Source: Phaeoceros laevis
Taxonomy: Eukaryota > Anthocerotophyta > Anthocerotopsida > Notothyladales
Reading direction: 5' to 3'
DNA length: 64,000 nt
Assembly (NCBI GenBank): GCA_049999765.1
Contig: JBNGIQ010009497.1
Coordinates: forward strand, 628,658-692,657
Positions 1 through 11,002 of this stretch are shown here, piece by piece. The notes under the pieces were generated by a model. That model did no database searches and was not told the DNA's origin. It worked only from the letters and a program-made list of their open reading frames with translations. Both the position numbers and the translations under genes were made by a program. Every line of letters starts with the position of its first letter. Position 1 is the first letter of the stretch.

Positions 1-369
1 CGACCAAACATGAAATACCATGGCTTGCCATATGTAAGAACACTTGATCCGTCCTTCTAGCAAATTCCAGATATAGTAACAAGCTGTAAGACAGCCATCT
101 GATATCTGAAATATGCCTTTTCAAAATGCCATGGGTAACAGTAAAAAGTTAGCAGAGGCAGGCATGTAATATTGTGACAGAAGCCAAAGCATAAAGTAAG
201 CATTCAGATTCAAATTTAACGCACAGTTTGATAGTATGGGTTGGTCATACATACAAACGTAGACACACACTCACACCCAGGAACACCGGGTGTGTGTGTG
301 TGTGTGTGCGACTATTTGAGGAGGTTGACACGGTCCCATAGAAGGTCCCCTTGCCCATATGCGCCCATA

Positions 370-1530
370 GTCGAAAATGTCACCATACATACTCCCTTTG
401 GGAATCTTCATTTTCCAATAATCGGCGGCGTTTAACGTAATCAATATCTAACCACTGGGATACTAAGGCTGTAGCCCTTGTATGCCCTTGCACAAAGCAC
501 ACCGGGAAAAAATGCAATGCATCCCTGAATAATCGCCATTCCCGTCTTTTTTTTTAAACGATCCCTAAAGCAAGGAGTCATATCGTACGGGAATGTAGCA
601 TTGTGGTGGAGTGACTTTTTTTGGGTAGACTCGTTGATATGATCTCTAAAACAAGGAGTCATCATATCGTGCGGGAATGTAGCATTGTGGTGGAGTGGCG
701 CTCTCTTATACCCGAGGTTCGGGTTCGATTCCCGCAACTAGGAGGGACTGAATTAGAAATATATTTCCGAACCCGGGGCATGGAGGAACCGAATCCGAAC
801 CTGGGGTATGGAGGAAGCACCACTCAATCTACAATGTTACATTCCAACACGACCTTTTGGTACATGCCAACACCAAGACTTTGCTACATTTTCACACCAT
901 ATGATTAGTATTAGCTTTTCTATTAGTACTAATTTATTCTATGAACTTATATGGGACTCTATCCAAAACAAACGAGTACTATGAAGTAGCCAATTCCAAA
1001 GTTTAACAAATTCCACACAAATTCCACTACCCACTATCCTCCTTTCAAAGTTTAACAAATTCCACACGAATTCCACTACCCACTATCCTCCTTTCACACG
1101 CCCATCGAGGGACGCTCCCATAGTTAGCCACGTACCAACCCACCCTCCACAGCTCAGCCCATCATAAGATCAACCCACTTGCCCAATTGTGCCCTTCGGT
1201 ATTCCTATATAAATAGTGGAAAATGTCACCACACATACTCCCTTTGAGAATCTTCATTTTCCAATGATCGGCGGCTTGGCGGCTTCTCATACCCAAGGTT
1301 CGGGTTTGATTCCAGGACTTTGCAAGTGGCAAGGATTGAATTAAAAATATATATAGATGAATCCGAACCTCCTACATACTGGAATCGAATTCAAACCTGG
1401 GGTATGGAGAGGACACCACTCAATCCAATCCATGATGTTACATTTCAACAAGACCTTTTGCTACATGCCAATACCAACTTTGCTACATTTTCATACCATA
1501 TGATTAGTATTAGCTTTTTCTACACGAAAT
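370..1530. repeat. Mosaic of short dispersed repeats including a tRNA-derived SINE-like unit
   Basis: Two related copies can be aligned by eye. The block with '..aatgtcaccatacatactcc..' near 375-430 recurs near 1220-1276. The block starting at the GGTTCG-type box and running into '..cctggggtatggag..' and '..catatgattagtattagc..' occurs at about 715-920 and 1297-1520. The first copy has Pol III-like control boxes: TGGTGGAGTGG at 688-698 fits the A-box consensus and GGTTCGATTCC at 722-732 fits the B-box. The second keeps a weaker B box, GGTTTGATTCC, at 1303-1313. A roughly 49-bp unit is tandemly duplicated at about 997-1097. No coding potential is seen. A tRNA-derived SINE family is the best reading; family identity is unknown. 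Confidence 0.6.
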
Positions 1531-2258
1531 TATTATTAGTACTAATTTATTGAATTTTATTCTATGAATTGTATATCCAACTCTACCCAAAAACAAACGA
1601 AAAGTCGCGTTTTTTAGCGAATATAAATTAACGACTTGAGCATCCCCTCGGGACACACCCTCCCCCTTCATTTCGCTGGACGCGTATCTATGAAGATGGC
1701 TCGGCAAGTCTGTGCCAAATTGCCGGTTGATGGTGAGAAGCAACCAACAAACATGGCAACTAACCAACATACTCTGCAACCAGTCCAGGGCACCAGAAGA
1801 CGAGGAGAGGCTGTGCAACATTGCTCCTTTGGATGGCACCTGAGAAACAACCAACAAACATGGCCGTCGTACTCTGTAACCGGTAGTAGTGGTAGTAAGT
1901 TGATTATGGTGTTTAATCAACTTGCCAGTCAAGGGCAACAAGAGACGAGGAGGGCAATCGTTTGCAAGCGGCTGTACCCCCAAAACTCGAGCTCCATTAT
2001 TATGACATGGCCACTGAATTCCCGCGCGCAAGTTGCTTCTCGAACAGATTCAAGTTTCCACCTCGCAGTCCGGGAATGCTGATGAGACATCCGCCTTCAT
2101 CGGCTCTTCATAGTGCCGGTGTGCGTCGGCATTGTGAGATTGAGGTCGCTGTTTAGACAGGTTGACGCACCAGGCTGTCACGCTGGCTGCTGATTGATGT
2201 AGCCCGGTTGATCATGAGCTGATGAATGTGGTTGTGCTCCTTGCAGCTGTCGGTCGCC

Positions 2259-2924
2259 ATGGTCAGCGCCGGCGGGGCTTCGCGCAGCGATGCAGGGCCT
2301 GCTCCAGCTCGTAGCTTGCTGGATGTTGGAGAAGTGCTCCCCCCGCCATCTCCACGGACAGCAGCCAGGAGGGAGAAGCGCAGGCTTTACATGAGACGGT
2401 ACAGGGCGGCAGGGCCCAAGCAACCTCACCACGCGGCAGGTCCGTCAGCGAGCACTGCCCGGAAGCTGCCGGCGGACGCCCCAGTGGCGGTGCAGCCGCA
2501 GCTTGCCAATGTGGATGCTGCCGGTAGGAGGAAGTCACCCGAGGAGAGATTGGCTGCGAGGCGGGTGATCAACCGCCTTGCTCAGCGCCGGCTGAGGCAG
2601 GCCAGGAAGGCTGCAAGGGTTGCGGCTGCTGAGGAGGAGCCCCCGGTTCTGCTGGAAGGGAGCCCGTCTCGTGCCAGGTTTCAGGCAGCCCGGCTGTGGG
2701 ATTTCTTCAAAGAGGCGAACGGGGGGTACACTCCCGAGCACCAGGCCAAGGTTCTGGAATATTTTTTCAAAAAAGCCAAGGCGCACCTTAAGACTGAGTT
2801 CATGCGGTCCGAGCGAGCTCCTGCCCTGGCTGTTTCCAGTCCAGCGTCTGTGATGGATTTTTCCAGAAGCAGCGCGGAATGTGATTCAGGAGTTTCTTCG
2901 GACATTGCCAAAGCAACCTCTTAG
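2259..2924 (+). CDS. Unrecognised basic, Arg/Ala-rich protein
   Basis: I do not recognise this protein. The start is taken at the ATG at 2259, just after a plausible 3' splice site (ttgcag at 2243-2248); an in-frame ATG at 2226 lies upstream. The product is about 221 residues. Two Arg-rich segments stand out: 'RREKRRLYMRRYRAA' in the N-terminal third and 'RRVINRLAQRRLRQARKAA' in the middle. The second fits the N-x7-R spacing and NRxAxRRxR core of a bZIP basic region, but no leucine heptads follow. The C-terminal third has a predicted helical, aromatic/Lys-rich stretch (around 'GYTPEHQAKVLEYFF'). It could be a small nuclear DNA-binding protein or a domesticated mobile-element protein. GC-rich third positions and the open frame support it being real; function is unknown. 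Confidence 0.45.
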   Translation: MVSAGGASRSDAGPAPARSLLDVGEVLPPPSPRTAARREKRRLYMRRYRAAGPKQPHHAAGPSASTARKLPADAPVAVQPQLANVDAAGRRKSPEERLAARRVINRLAQRRLRQARKAARVAAAEEEPPVLLEGSPSRARFQAARLWDFFKEANGGYTPEHQAKVLEYFFKKAKAHLKTEFMRSERAPALAVSSPASVMDFSRSSAECDSGVSSDIAKATS

Positions 2925-4584
2925 CAGGGGTGCCGATGTTTTTCTCGTCTGCAGGCTCACACCTATCCTTCTTGAGCACCAGGACTCAGCAACAATGTGA
3001 AGCTTGAGGTCTGCTTGTGCTGAGAAGGAACTTGTGCGCCCTAGCAATACTAAACTGCACTGTCACAGATGTCTGTGAAGCTCAATGTGTATATAATGTT
3101 TTGGTTACCGGTGGTGATGACGAAAGTTCTTTAGGCCACTCTTGTTGCAACCAAATGGCTTTTTTGGTTCAATGCAAAGCTCTTGGTGCAGAGGTCTCCT
3201 AAAAAGACGTCAGATTGGCATGGCGGCCCTTATTTTGCAAGTGCCCGGCGTCTTCAGGAAATAAAGGAATAATCTTTGAGCAGGATCTCAGAGATAGCAC
3301 GTTTGCTGCACCAGTGAAGAACTACCAATGTCCACATGTGTTGCAGGTCTTCCGCTTTATACATCCCGAGTCCAGAGGGGTAACCACATGCAGCTGTTTG
3401 CAGTTGTTGCTGAAGGTTGTATTAACTGCAAGCGTTTAGTACTATGAGGATGTCAACAACTCGCTTTGTTCTTTGAACATATGGTTGGGGCTGCACCAGC
3501 AAGTAGTGACTGTCCTGTCTGGCTTTAGAAGTTGTCAGTGAAATGTTTTGACCATCTGCAACTCAGGATTAAAAGGTGGAAGGTTTCAGACATGCTGCTG
3601 TTGAAAACCTATGGAGACCACAGCCTAGGTTGGGTACTCGTGAAAATCGTGCTTCATCGCCATTCGAATGTGCATTTAAAGCTAACAGTCTCTCTGGCCA
3701 TGTGATCTGGACGCCTACCACCTGACAAATTCTACTCCAAAGAGATCCTTTTTCACTTCACATCCTGGGTTTTCTGCCTTACTGGTGATCAATCTAATTT
3801 AGCAGTAGCTCCGTTTCACTTACGTTACTATCAGAGCCTCGTGCCCGGTTTTGATCCTCGAAACTGTGGGTCACCCACGCTTCCGCTGGAGCAACGGCGA
3901 GGCCATTTGACTAAAGAGGCAAAAGTGTGGGAGTGGACAAGGCAGGTGTAAGCCCCGTTATGTTAGCACTAGGCCCTTGATAGGGCATGCCGGGTGCATG
4001 ACTGTGCTGTAGCTAGCTGCTCCAGCGTTAGCGTCCGCTTGCGCGGACCGCTGGAGGTCGACCCTTTCGGGTTGGCACTTTCTGCCAGGATTAGCTCGGG
4101 GACTTTCTCACGACTGCGGTCGAAGCACCCTACCCACCTTGTCCAAAGAAGCCAAGTAGGTTCTCGTTTATGAAATGGTGCACGTCAAGTTTTCCAGCAC
4201 ACTATGGGTTATTGTTTCACACCTCGTCTCGTTGAAAAATGTTCAAATATTTTAGTCAACCTGCCCAAATGGGGTGTGTTAACAATTACATTTTTTTGTG
4301 TTGCACTCAATTTGTTTGAATACACACAGATTTTTTGTGTTAACAATAAGTTTTTGTCTTTGAGAAATTGAGACGTAGGGCAAATTGACTGCCATAGTGT
4401 GTCATTACACATGTGTTAACACCGCGTGGGTATCGACTCTCTGAGCGGCCACTTTCACCACCGTGAGTCGCCATTTCCACTTTCACAAATCACACACAAT
4501 CGGATCGCCAAGGTTGGGCTCCTGTTAGACAACCCCATGCATCCAGCTACCTTTGAACAAGTCTTTGGAGCAAGCAACAACCTT
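2925..4584. other. Intergenic; GC-rich structured island at about 3825-4180
   Basis: No credible gene. The part before 3800 looks like a 3' flank with no motif I can name. Between about 3825 and 4180 the composition rises in GC and has strong hairpins: 4020-4056 (CTCCAGCG pairing with CGCTGGAG around an inner GTCCGC/GCGGAC stem) and 4060-4072 (ACCC-tttc-GGGT). It could be a non-coding mobile-element remnant, a nuclear copy of organellar DNA or a structured RNA. See the findings. Confidence 0.4.
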
Positions 4585-7500
4585 CTACTGGACAGATGGG
4601 TGTATGATGATTGCATTCGTCTCGTCTACCAGCTTGGGCTCTTCCGCCGTGTTTGGTGTTGTAAGGATGTCGGCCTGTTGTTCGTTGACCTCATCCGCCT
4701 CATCTTCCTCCTCGTCCGCTGAAGAGTCATCATCACCGTGTTTCCTTCTCTTCCGAGGTCCGCGATCTTCCCAGGATGATGTAGCACCTCTTATTCCGTT
4801 CGTCTCTAGCTTGAAAAGACCAAGCCCGTTCTTCAATAAATAAGGGGTTTGGAAAGCAAACATGGATAGGTTCGTACAGCTGAACGCCATGTCTGTGACC
4901 CTGAGCAGGCCAACAATACCAAAACGTGAGACACAAAACGAGCTCTCCCTTGCTTGGCTCCTGGCACTACGAAGGGACTCAGAGAACCTGTAAGTGTTGA
5001 GAATTTCCGTTTCTTGAAGCACACGACAATAGCACTGGAAGTTCTCCTTATCCGGTTTTGCAGATGCATCTGGAATGCCCTTCGTAAAGTTGCTCTCCAC
5101 AATGTACTGGCGCAAGAAAAGGATAGCTTAGCCACTGCAGATACCTTGCTTGAAACCATGAAAGACGGTTCTGAGTTGTAAGTCACGAGTTTACCACAAA
5201 GTAATGGTTCTGAGCTGCTGGGCAATACACAGCCCAAATTTCGTCCTTCGCAGGATAAATAAAGTAGCCGTTTTCAGTCTTGATGCAAGAAGTAACCCTG
5301 CTACCAACAGAACACGAGAAAGGAAACCCAGCTAGTTGCTGAGAAAACGCAATCCTGCACGCTATATGACGGCCAAGGACTTGCAAAACTTTGTACAGCC
5401 AAACGCAACAAGAAGGACAAGATTCAACCTGTGCGAGAATGCTATCCAACAATCCTGCGCCTCTACTTCGTTGCTTCCGTCGTAGAGACCTGTTCCTCTA
5501 TTGGGACTCCACTGGTCACTCTCACGTCGCAGGTAAGGAGCTGCCAACTCCAGGAATCGTCTGCATTAGCAAGTACGTCTGTGTCACTTATGATTTGGAA
5601 GAGCATGATACTTCACTGTTAGACAATGGAGAGAGCGTTCCGCATTCTTACACAGTGAATTCAAGCTTTTTGTCTTCACCTTGGGAGAAGCGCCCACCTG
5701 TTCTGCTCACAATCTCCGCGTACCAGTTTGGCATCTTCCGGGAGTTGTACAATGCCCAAAGCTAGAAAATTCAACAGCGTGACACAAAGGAAGCTTAGAT
5801 AATAGACTGCTGGTGGAAAATCGCCGTCATAAAACGTTTGAACTCACCGATTGCATAAAAACTTCGAACATATCCAACAGCACAGATACAGTACCTCCCC
5901 TTCTCTCATTGCTGTTGACTCTTCCTCCCTTGCTGCCTCCAAGAATACAGTTGACTGAGATGGAGTGCAGACAGATTCTTCCACAAGGGAATGCAGAAGG
6001 TAAGCAATCACAGGGACCTGGAACACCCACAACGACTCCCAAGAGTCACTAGAAAGCAAATGCGCTGGGTGTAGCTAAAATCACGGATGTTAACATGAAC
6101 CGAACATGCGCACTGCAGCTTACCGAAAAGGAATTTCCTAGAAGGCTCCATCGTATCCTGTCTGACTCTGCACCGGACGGCCCCTTCAATCCTCCTCTCT
6201 TCCTACCATTACTGTTCACAAGAACAGCTGGGAGGTGTTGGATTGCAAACTCTTGCCATACCTTGCTAACAACTACATATATGCGCTCTTTCTGTTCAGC
6301 ATCATATCCAAGGAAGACTTTGCAGAGATATAGAGTCGGCTTATCACCACCCGGCTGAACCTGTTTTGTACTTGATATTTGTGTATCCAGGTGGATACCC
6401 CATCATCTTCTCAAGCTCTCTTGTGCTGATGTAGCGCAATGTTTTTGTCTCATTGTCCATGACAGCACGGAGTTGGCCTGACGTTCCAGGATGGAAATTG
6501 GCCGCTAGGATACACTGGCCACCACCAAATATAAGCAGTTAGCATAACAGACACCTCTAAGTGGAAGACAATTTGCGCATCCAAAATACTCTGTCAGTGT
6601 CAGCGACTGATGTCTCGAGGCCAGATAGAGTAGTTACCCCTGCTTTGAGTTCAAGAGCTGTGGCATTCTCGAGTATACTTTGCAAAGAAGTTGAGAAGTG
6701 ATGCTTCAAATTTGGCAATCTACTTGGCAACCTAATGTTGGTCCAATAAAGACGCTTCCGTTTACTGGCAGTAAGCTCCTGTGAATCGATCTCTAAGGGC
6801 AGACATTTGAGGCAACTGGAAATTTCATCTCGATCTACCCAAAACATTGAAGCCACATTCTCCACAAGAAACCTGTGCACAAAAGGTAAGCTTAATCAGA
6901 GCCCACTTGGTGAAGGCGTTTTATTAAACCTTCTGCACATGCAGATTTACCACAAGTTCAAAGCTTGCATCATGCTTATTCTCAACGGCTTGTGAACCCT
7001 AGAATACCATCTCGGTGTGAAGAGCTCAATAATTCTGAGCATCTCAAAGAATAGCCGGCTTCTCGTACCATGCAGTCTGCAGACAACGATGAACATCAAC
7101 ACTTCAGTTATCTTTGGACCAAGAGGACTTCTCATGGGCTTCCGCATTTCACACAAAGGCATACAAGTCAATGCTGACCCGATCTTTTTCCCCATAGCTG
7201 TCAGGTCCTGACATGGAAAGCCACCTATAATCAAATCCACCTTCTCGTTGATGGAACTTTTTTGCACTTCCACCACATCTCCTATATGCTGGACGCTGGG
7301 ATACCTCGCTTTCAAGAGCTGCAACGCAAACTTATCCTGGGACCAGCACACCAAATAGAAAGAGCAGAGGTTCAGGATCAGCCTACGGTTGCTAAATCCC
7401 GCTGCATAGAGAAGTAGGCAGTTAGTTACAAGGGGCAGCAATCACAGACGTCCTTACAATTTCAGCACTGTACCCTCTGTACGGAATCCCGAGGAGGTCC

Positions 7501-7845
7501 AGAGCAGCCCAAACTCCACCGATGCCGTCAAAGAGACTAAGCACCACAAGTGGCGGTGCTTGCCATTGCCCCGGTTGAATCTTTAGAGATCGCAACCAAG
7601 CCTCGACGCTGGTCGGGTCTGCAGCTGAATTTGGCAGCTGAGATACCTGCCATAAGCAATGATCACCTTAAAGAGTGTCACGCCGGCTAGGAAACCTTAA
7701 TCATGTAATCACTGGCACATTGGGAACTCGAGCACACCTGGGACGATAAAGCTACTTGCAGCGGTTGATCCTTCCAACCAATCAGCTCCTTCTCAACATC
7801 ACGAAGCTTACGCAGCACATTGTCCACGACGGAGCCTGCCATCAT
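4585..7845 (-). CDS. DNMT3-like cytosine-5 DNA methyltransferase with C-terminal DUF3444-like region, copy 1 (multi-exon)
   Basis: Predicted de novo cytosine-5 DNA methyltransferase. On the minus strand the motifs come in canonical order: SAM-binding motif I 'VLSLFDGIGGVWAALD' (about 7540), catalytic 'GGFPCQDL' (about 7210), 'GTRSRLFFEMLR' (about 7040), 'FLVENVASM' and 'DRDEIS' (about 6840), the RxR-type 'RKRLYWTN' (about 6750), and motif X 'SLLGNSFSV' (about 6140). Spacing and wording match animal and moss DNMT3, although the catalytic triplet is PCQ, not PCN. After motif X the frame continues into 'LWALYNSRKMPNWYAEI' (about 5740), 'AFSHR' (about 5440) and 'YPAKDEIWAVY' (about 5240), which resemble DUF3444. 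It ends in an acidic, Lys/Arg-containing tail. Introns inferred from GT/AG boundaries are 90-350 bases. No frameshift was found. The start at 7845 is uncertain, because similarity to copy 2 stops close to it and an upstream exon may be missing. Confidence 0.75.
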
Positions 7846-8873
7846 GCCAAATGTCCACCTTTGCGGTCCAATTGAGCCAGCCAGCCCTGTCCTCCCTCCT
7901 CACCACATTGCTGACTGCCTTGCTGCCATGCCCCTCTCCCTGACGGCAACCAGCTGATTCCCTCAATGCCCTGCCCTGCTCCCGTCCCCCAGGTGATGGC
8001 GCAGCAGCAAGAGCAGCGGAAAACTGGAAGTGCCTTCTGTGTTGGAGACGGAGGAGGAGGCTGTGGTCAGTGTTGCCAGACCTCCCATTACCGGCTTCCA
8101 TGTCGGGCCTCAGCTGCCGTGTGTTCCGGGCGGTGAAAGTGGAATCCTGCCGACATGCAGCACTCAAAGACGTACTATCCCAGTCACACCGAAAGTCAAC
8201 CTCCGCATCGTCCGCTTGAAGCACACTGTCCACCAACTGTAAGCAGGATGCTTTAACCAGAGGTGCATGAATGTAGTGATTCTAGGGAACCAGGGAGTTC
8301 GAACCGGAAAGGAAGGTTTGAACCGGGGTTCCCGGAGGCGTGAGGTCGTGCTCCCGCCGACGTGGAGAAGAGAACGTGTCCGCCTCGAAAGCTCGCCTCG
8401 GTGGCGTGAGGCCAATGTTCCACGATGAGCCAACTGCCCAAGCCTCGCCGCACCGCTGCGGTCCTGGGAAGTGGGGCCCCTGCGTGTCCATCTGACTCCA
8501 TCTCACCATAGTAGGAACCAAGATACTTCGTTGCAGACCACGAGCGCTCTCTTGGCACGAAGTATCTCGATTCTCCCTCCGTGGCCACAGTTTCGACTGA
8601 TTGCAGCCGTCTCCGTCTCCGTCTCTCCTTCCTGCACGCATCCTCTTCTCGTCTTGGCCACTTCTCTTGCATCCCGCACACTACCGTCGTACTTCTGTAG
8701 ACTTCCTTGACACCGCAGCAGGAGGAGCTTAATTCTCCGCCTGGGTGAAATTGACGTTTTCTTGAGCAACAAGTCTGTCTTCTGCGCATGCCGGCTGCTG
8801 CCAGCTGTGGTGGCTTACCAATTGGAGGGGTGTACCAGCCGGCATACGGGGACCGGAATTTGTCGGCTTGGAG
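7846..8873. promoter_or_regulatory. Divergent intergenic region between DNMT3-like copy 1 and the DUF3110 gene
   Basis: About 1 kb, GC-rich, separating two divergently transcribed genes, so it should hold both promoters and possibly the missing 5' exon of the methyltransferase gene. Open frames on the minus strand (for example 7808-8236 and 8253-8903) have low-complexity, Arg-rich translations with no recognisable domain. No TATA box stands out. Confidence 0.4.
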
Positions 8874-10442
8874 ATGGCAGCTCTGTGGGATGCGCTGGTT
8901 CACTCAACAAGACCGCAGCGGTTTGCTGTCTGTAAATTAGGGATTCCAGGAGCTAGTCGATCCAGAGTGTGCGACGTTCGTGTGAAGGAAAGCGGTGCGG
9001 AGGGAAGCTTCTTGAAGAACTCAGCTTGGGCGCACCAGAGTTGTCGATGCAGTAGGGTAGCGCCGATCTTCTCAACTTGGTCGCAAGGATTGGAGCGCAG
9101 GAAGTGGATTCTTTTAGCAAGTAAAGGGGATGATGTGCCTGGGAACGAAGGCAAGGGGGATGATGACAGCAGAGGTACGGGAGAAGATGCAATTGTGGAC
9201 CAAGCTCTAAATTTAGACGGAAAAATTCCTCCCACGTCAGATGGATTTGTTAGGACAGTTTCTTCTCGGGCCTATGATATGCGACGTAATCTGGAGCAAA
9301 ACATGGATGCAAGTAGTTATGATGGTACGCCAGTATGCTGCTCGCACGATTGCACCAATTTCCTTGCTGCGCTTTGGTGGATGGGTCTGAACAACAGGGC
9401 ATATTGGGCTTAGGTTTTGACAGATGTCCAGAGTATAGCACAGTGGAATGGGCGTGGAGGAGGTTTGGCGAGGGGTGGACTAACCTTGTCAGGCGTCGTA
9501 ACGTCTTTGTACAGGAACCTACCTGTATGAGACTGTTTAGAAGAGGCAACGGTTCTTGCAATGAAGGTGACTCATGGTTGGATGTGCGAACATGCTTGGG
9601 TGCAGTACTGGAAGCCAATCCCTGGAGGGAGTCTTCTAAACCAGTCTATGTGTTAGCTAAAGAGGAAGATCAACTTCTGACTATGCGCACACGGCGCGAA
9701 AGGAGGTTCTAGCCATCCCTTGTTGTCCTGACATCAAGATTGTACTCCTTCAGTTTATTGCTCTTGCTGGGTGGCCTGCATAGGGAAGATGCTTGAATTT
9801 TGTGGTGTAAGCAAGCCCAGTTTTTCCCTGACAGCGTCCTCTTTTGCAGTGAGGTCGAAAGGGAGCTACGCCTTTTGTTCCCCAAACGAGGCAGCAGGCG
9901 AGGGAAAAGGCCCCCAAGACCTGAAACCTACGAAAATGTGTGGCCATCCGCACCTGCCAGCACTGATAATCGCTTCCGTCTGTCAGTAGAGGATGTCCGG
10001 GAGGGAGTGCTGGTAAGGATTCATCACTGGGCCTCCTGTGTTTCACGCCCTACAAGATCAAGAACCCCTCGTTTTTGTGCTGCCATTTCTTCACATTTGA
10101 AATGTTCTGTCTTGGACACAGGTTTTCGAAGATGAAGAGGAAGCAACTCGGTATTGTAGCTTGCTCGACGGTCAGGGCAAAAGTTGCATGGGTGTCGCTG
10201 AGTTCGATGCATCTGACGTAAGTAGTTTCAATGCGATACTGCGTCAGTTCTCAATTCGCTTCTGTTGTCGGGACAAAGGTTGCTGTCGAACTCAAACGTT
10301 CATGATTGCACTCTTGTAGGTTTTTGCGATGTGTGAGAAGACGAGAGCTTTGGCAGTAGTTTTCCGACGTGGGCAGACTCCGCCTCAACCTGATCGTTTG
10401 CAGTTGAACTTGAAAGCTCGCAAAAGGTCTTTGGAGGATTAA
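8874..10442 (+). CDS. DUF3110-domain protein, probably plastid-targeted (5 exons)
   Basis: Exons by splice signals and frame continuity: 8874-9324, 9414-9705, 9850-10012, 10122-10217, 10320-10442, giving 374 residues with phases that close. The last two exons encode 'VFEDEEEATRYCSLL', then 'EFDASD', then 'VFAMCEKTRALAVVF'. This is the pattern of DUF3110 (an acidic 'FEsEdDAeryA.lLe' helix followed by 'iD..ei..fC'), a family of cyanobacteria and plastids with no assigned role. The N-terminal 60 residues are Ser/Arg/Ala-rich with few acids, as in a chloroplast transit peptide; a linker rich in Gly/Asp follows. The middle exon has a basic 'FPKRGSRRGKRPPRP' stretch. An in-frame ATG at 8868 is two codons upstream. 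Function is unknown; the domain call is from memory. Confidence 0.65.
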
Positions 10443-11002
10443 TAGGATGTGACGTTAGGAGAAGTGGTATTGTGGAATCGACATTGATTTAAGTAGAGTT
10501 TTGTTGTGTTCAATTGTCAAAAGGTGACGAGATTCGAATCATTCGGTGATGTGATTCTGTTACTGTAAATAATTTAAATAGAAAATTCTTATGAAGCAAA
10601 CCCCGCGGAAGTAGCCTTGTCCCGACTCCCAACCCATCAAGCCTTGTTTCGCCGAATCGACATATCCTGCCGAGAGAACTAGGAAGTAAGACTTGCTACA
10701 ATACTTCCACCGACGACCTTAGCAGAAAAATAAAGGCACAAATCAGGACTTGTTTACTTACAAGCCCCTACCTCATTTGAAGATCGCATTCTTCGAAAGT
10801 AACTCTTGTAAGCAGAAACTGCGTAACGGGGGCCGGAGTACAAACAGATTTGTATACTGGAGCTTAGGGACCGATCTGGCAGCTTCAGCTTCTCAGTCGG
10901 GTCCCCCATCTCTGACACCACTCAATGGAACTGAAACGAAGACACAGTAATGACTACAAAAATGTGGTTGGTAGTCCGATGAGACTCGAACTTTTTGTAT
11001 GA
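10443..11002. other. Convergent intergenic spacer
   Basis: Lies between the stop codons of two convergent genes (DUF3110 and GPAT9). It should hold both 3' UTRs. No gene, repeat or RNA is recognised. Confidence 0.5.

Noticed and set aside
690-745. tRNA gene in the left repeat region
   Set aside because: A and B boxes are present but no acceptor or anticodon stem can be formed. It is a tRNA-derived repeat, not a tRNA.
1636-2082. 148-codon plus-strand open frame
   Set aside because: Contains a direct repeat ('caaccaacaaacatggc' twice), overlaps an open frame on the other strand and shows no domain. Likely non-coding.
4585-7845. DNMT3-like copy 1 as a pseudogene
   Set aside because: All catalytic motifs are intact, splice sites are canonical and no frameshift or stop was found in the exons inspected. 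Only the 5' end is uncertain.
8253-8903. 216-codon minus-strand open frame between DNMT3-like copy 1 and the DUF3110 gene
   Set aside because: Arg/Ser/Gly-rich translation without domain, overlapping the start of the plus-strand gene, and not similar to the 5' exon of DNMT3-like copy 2.
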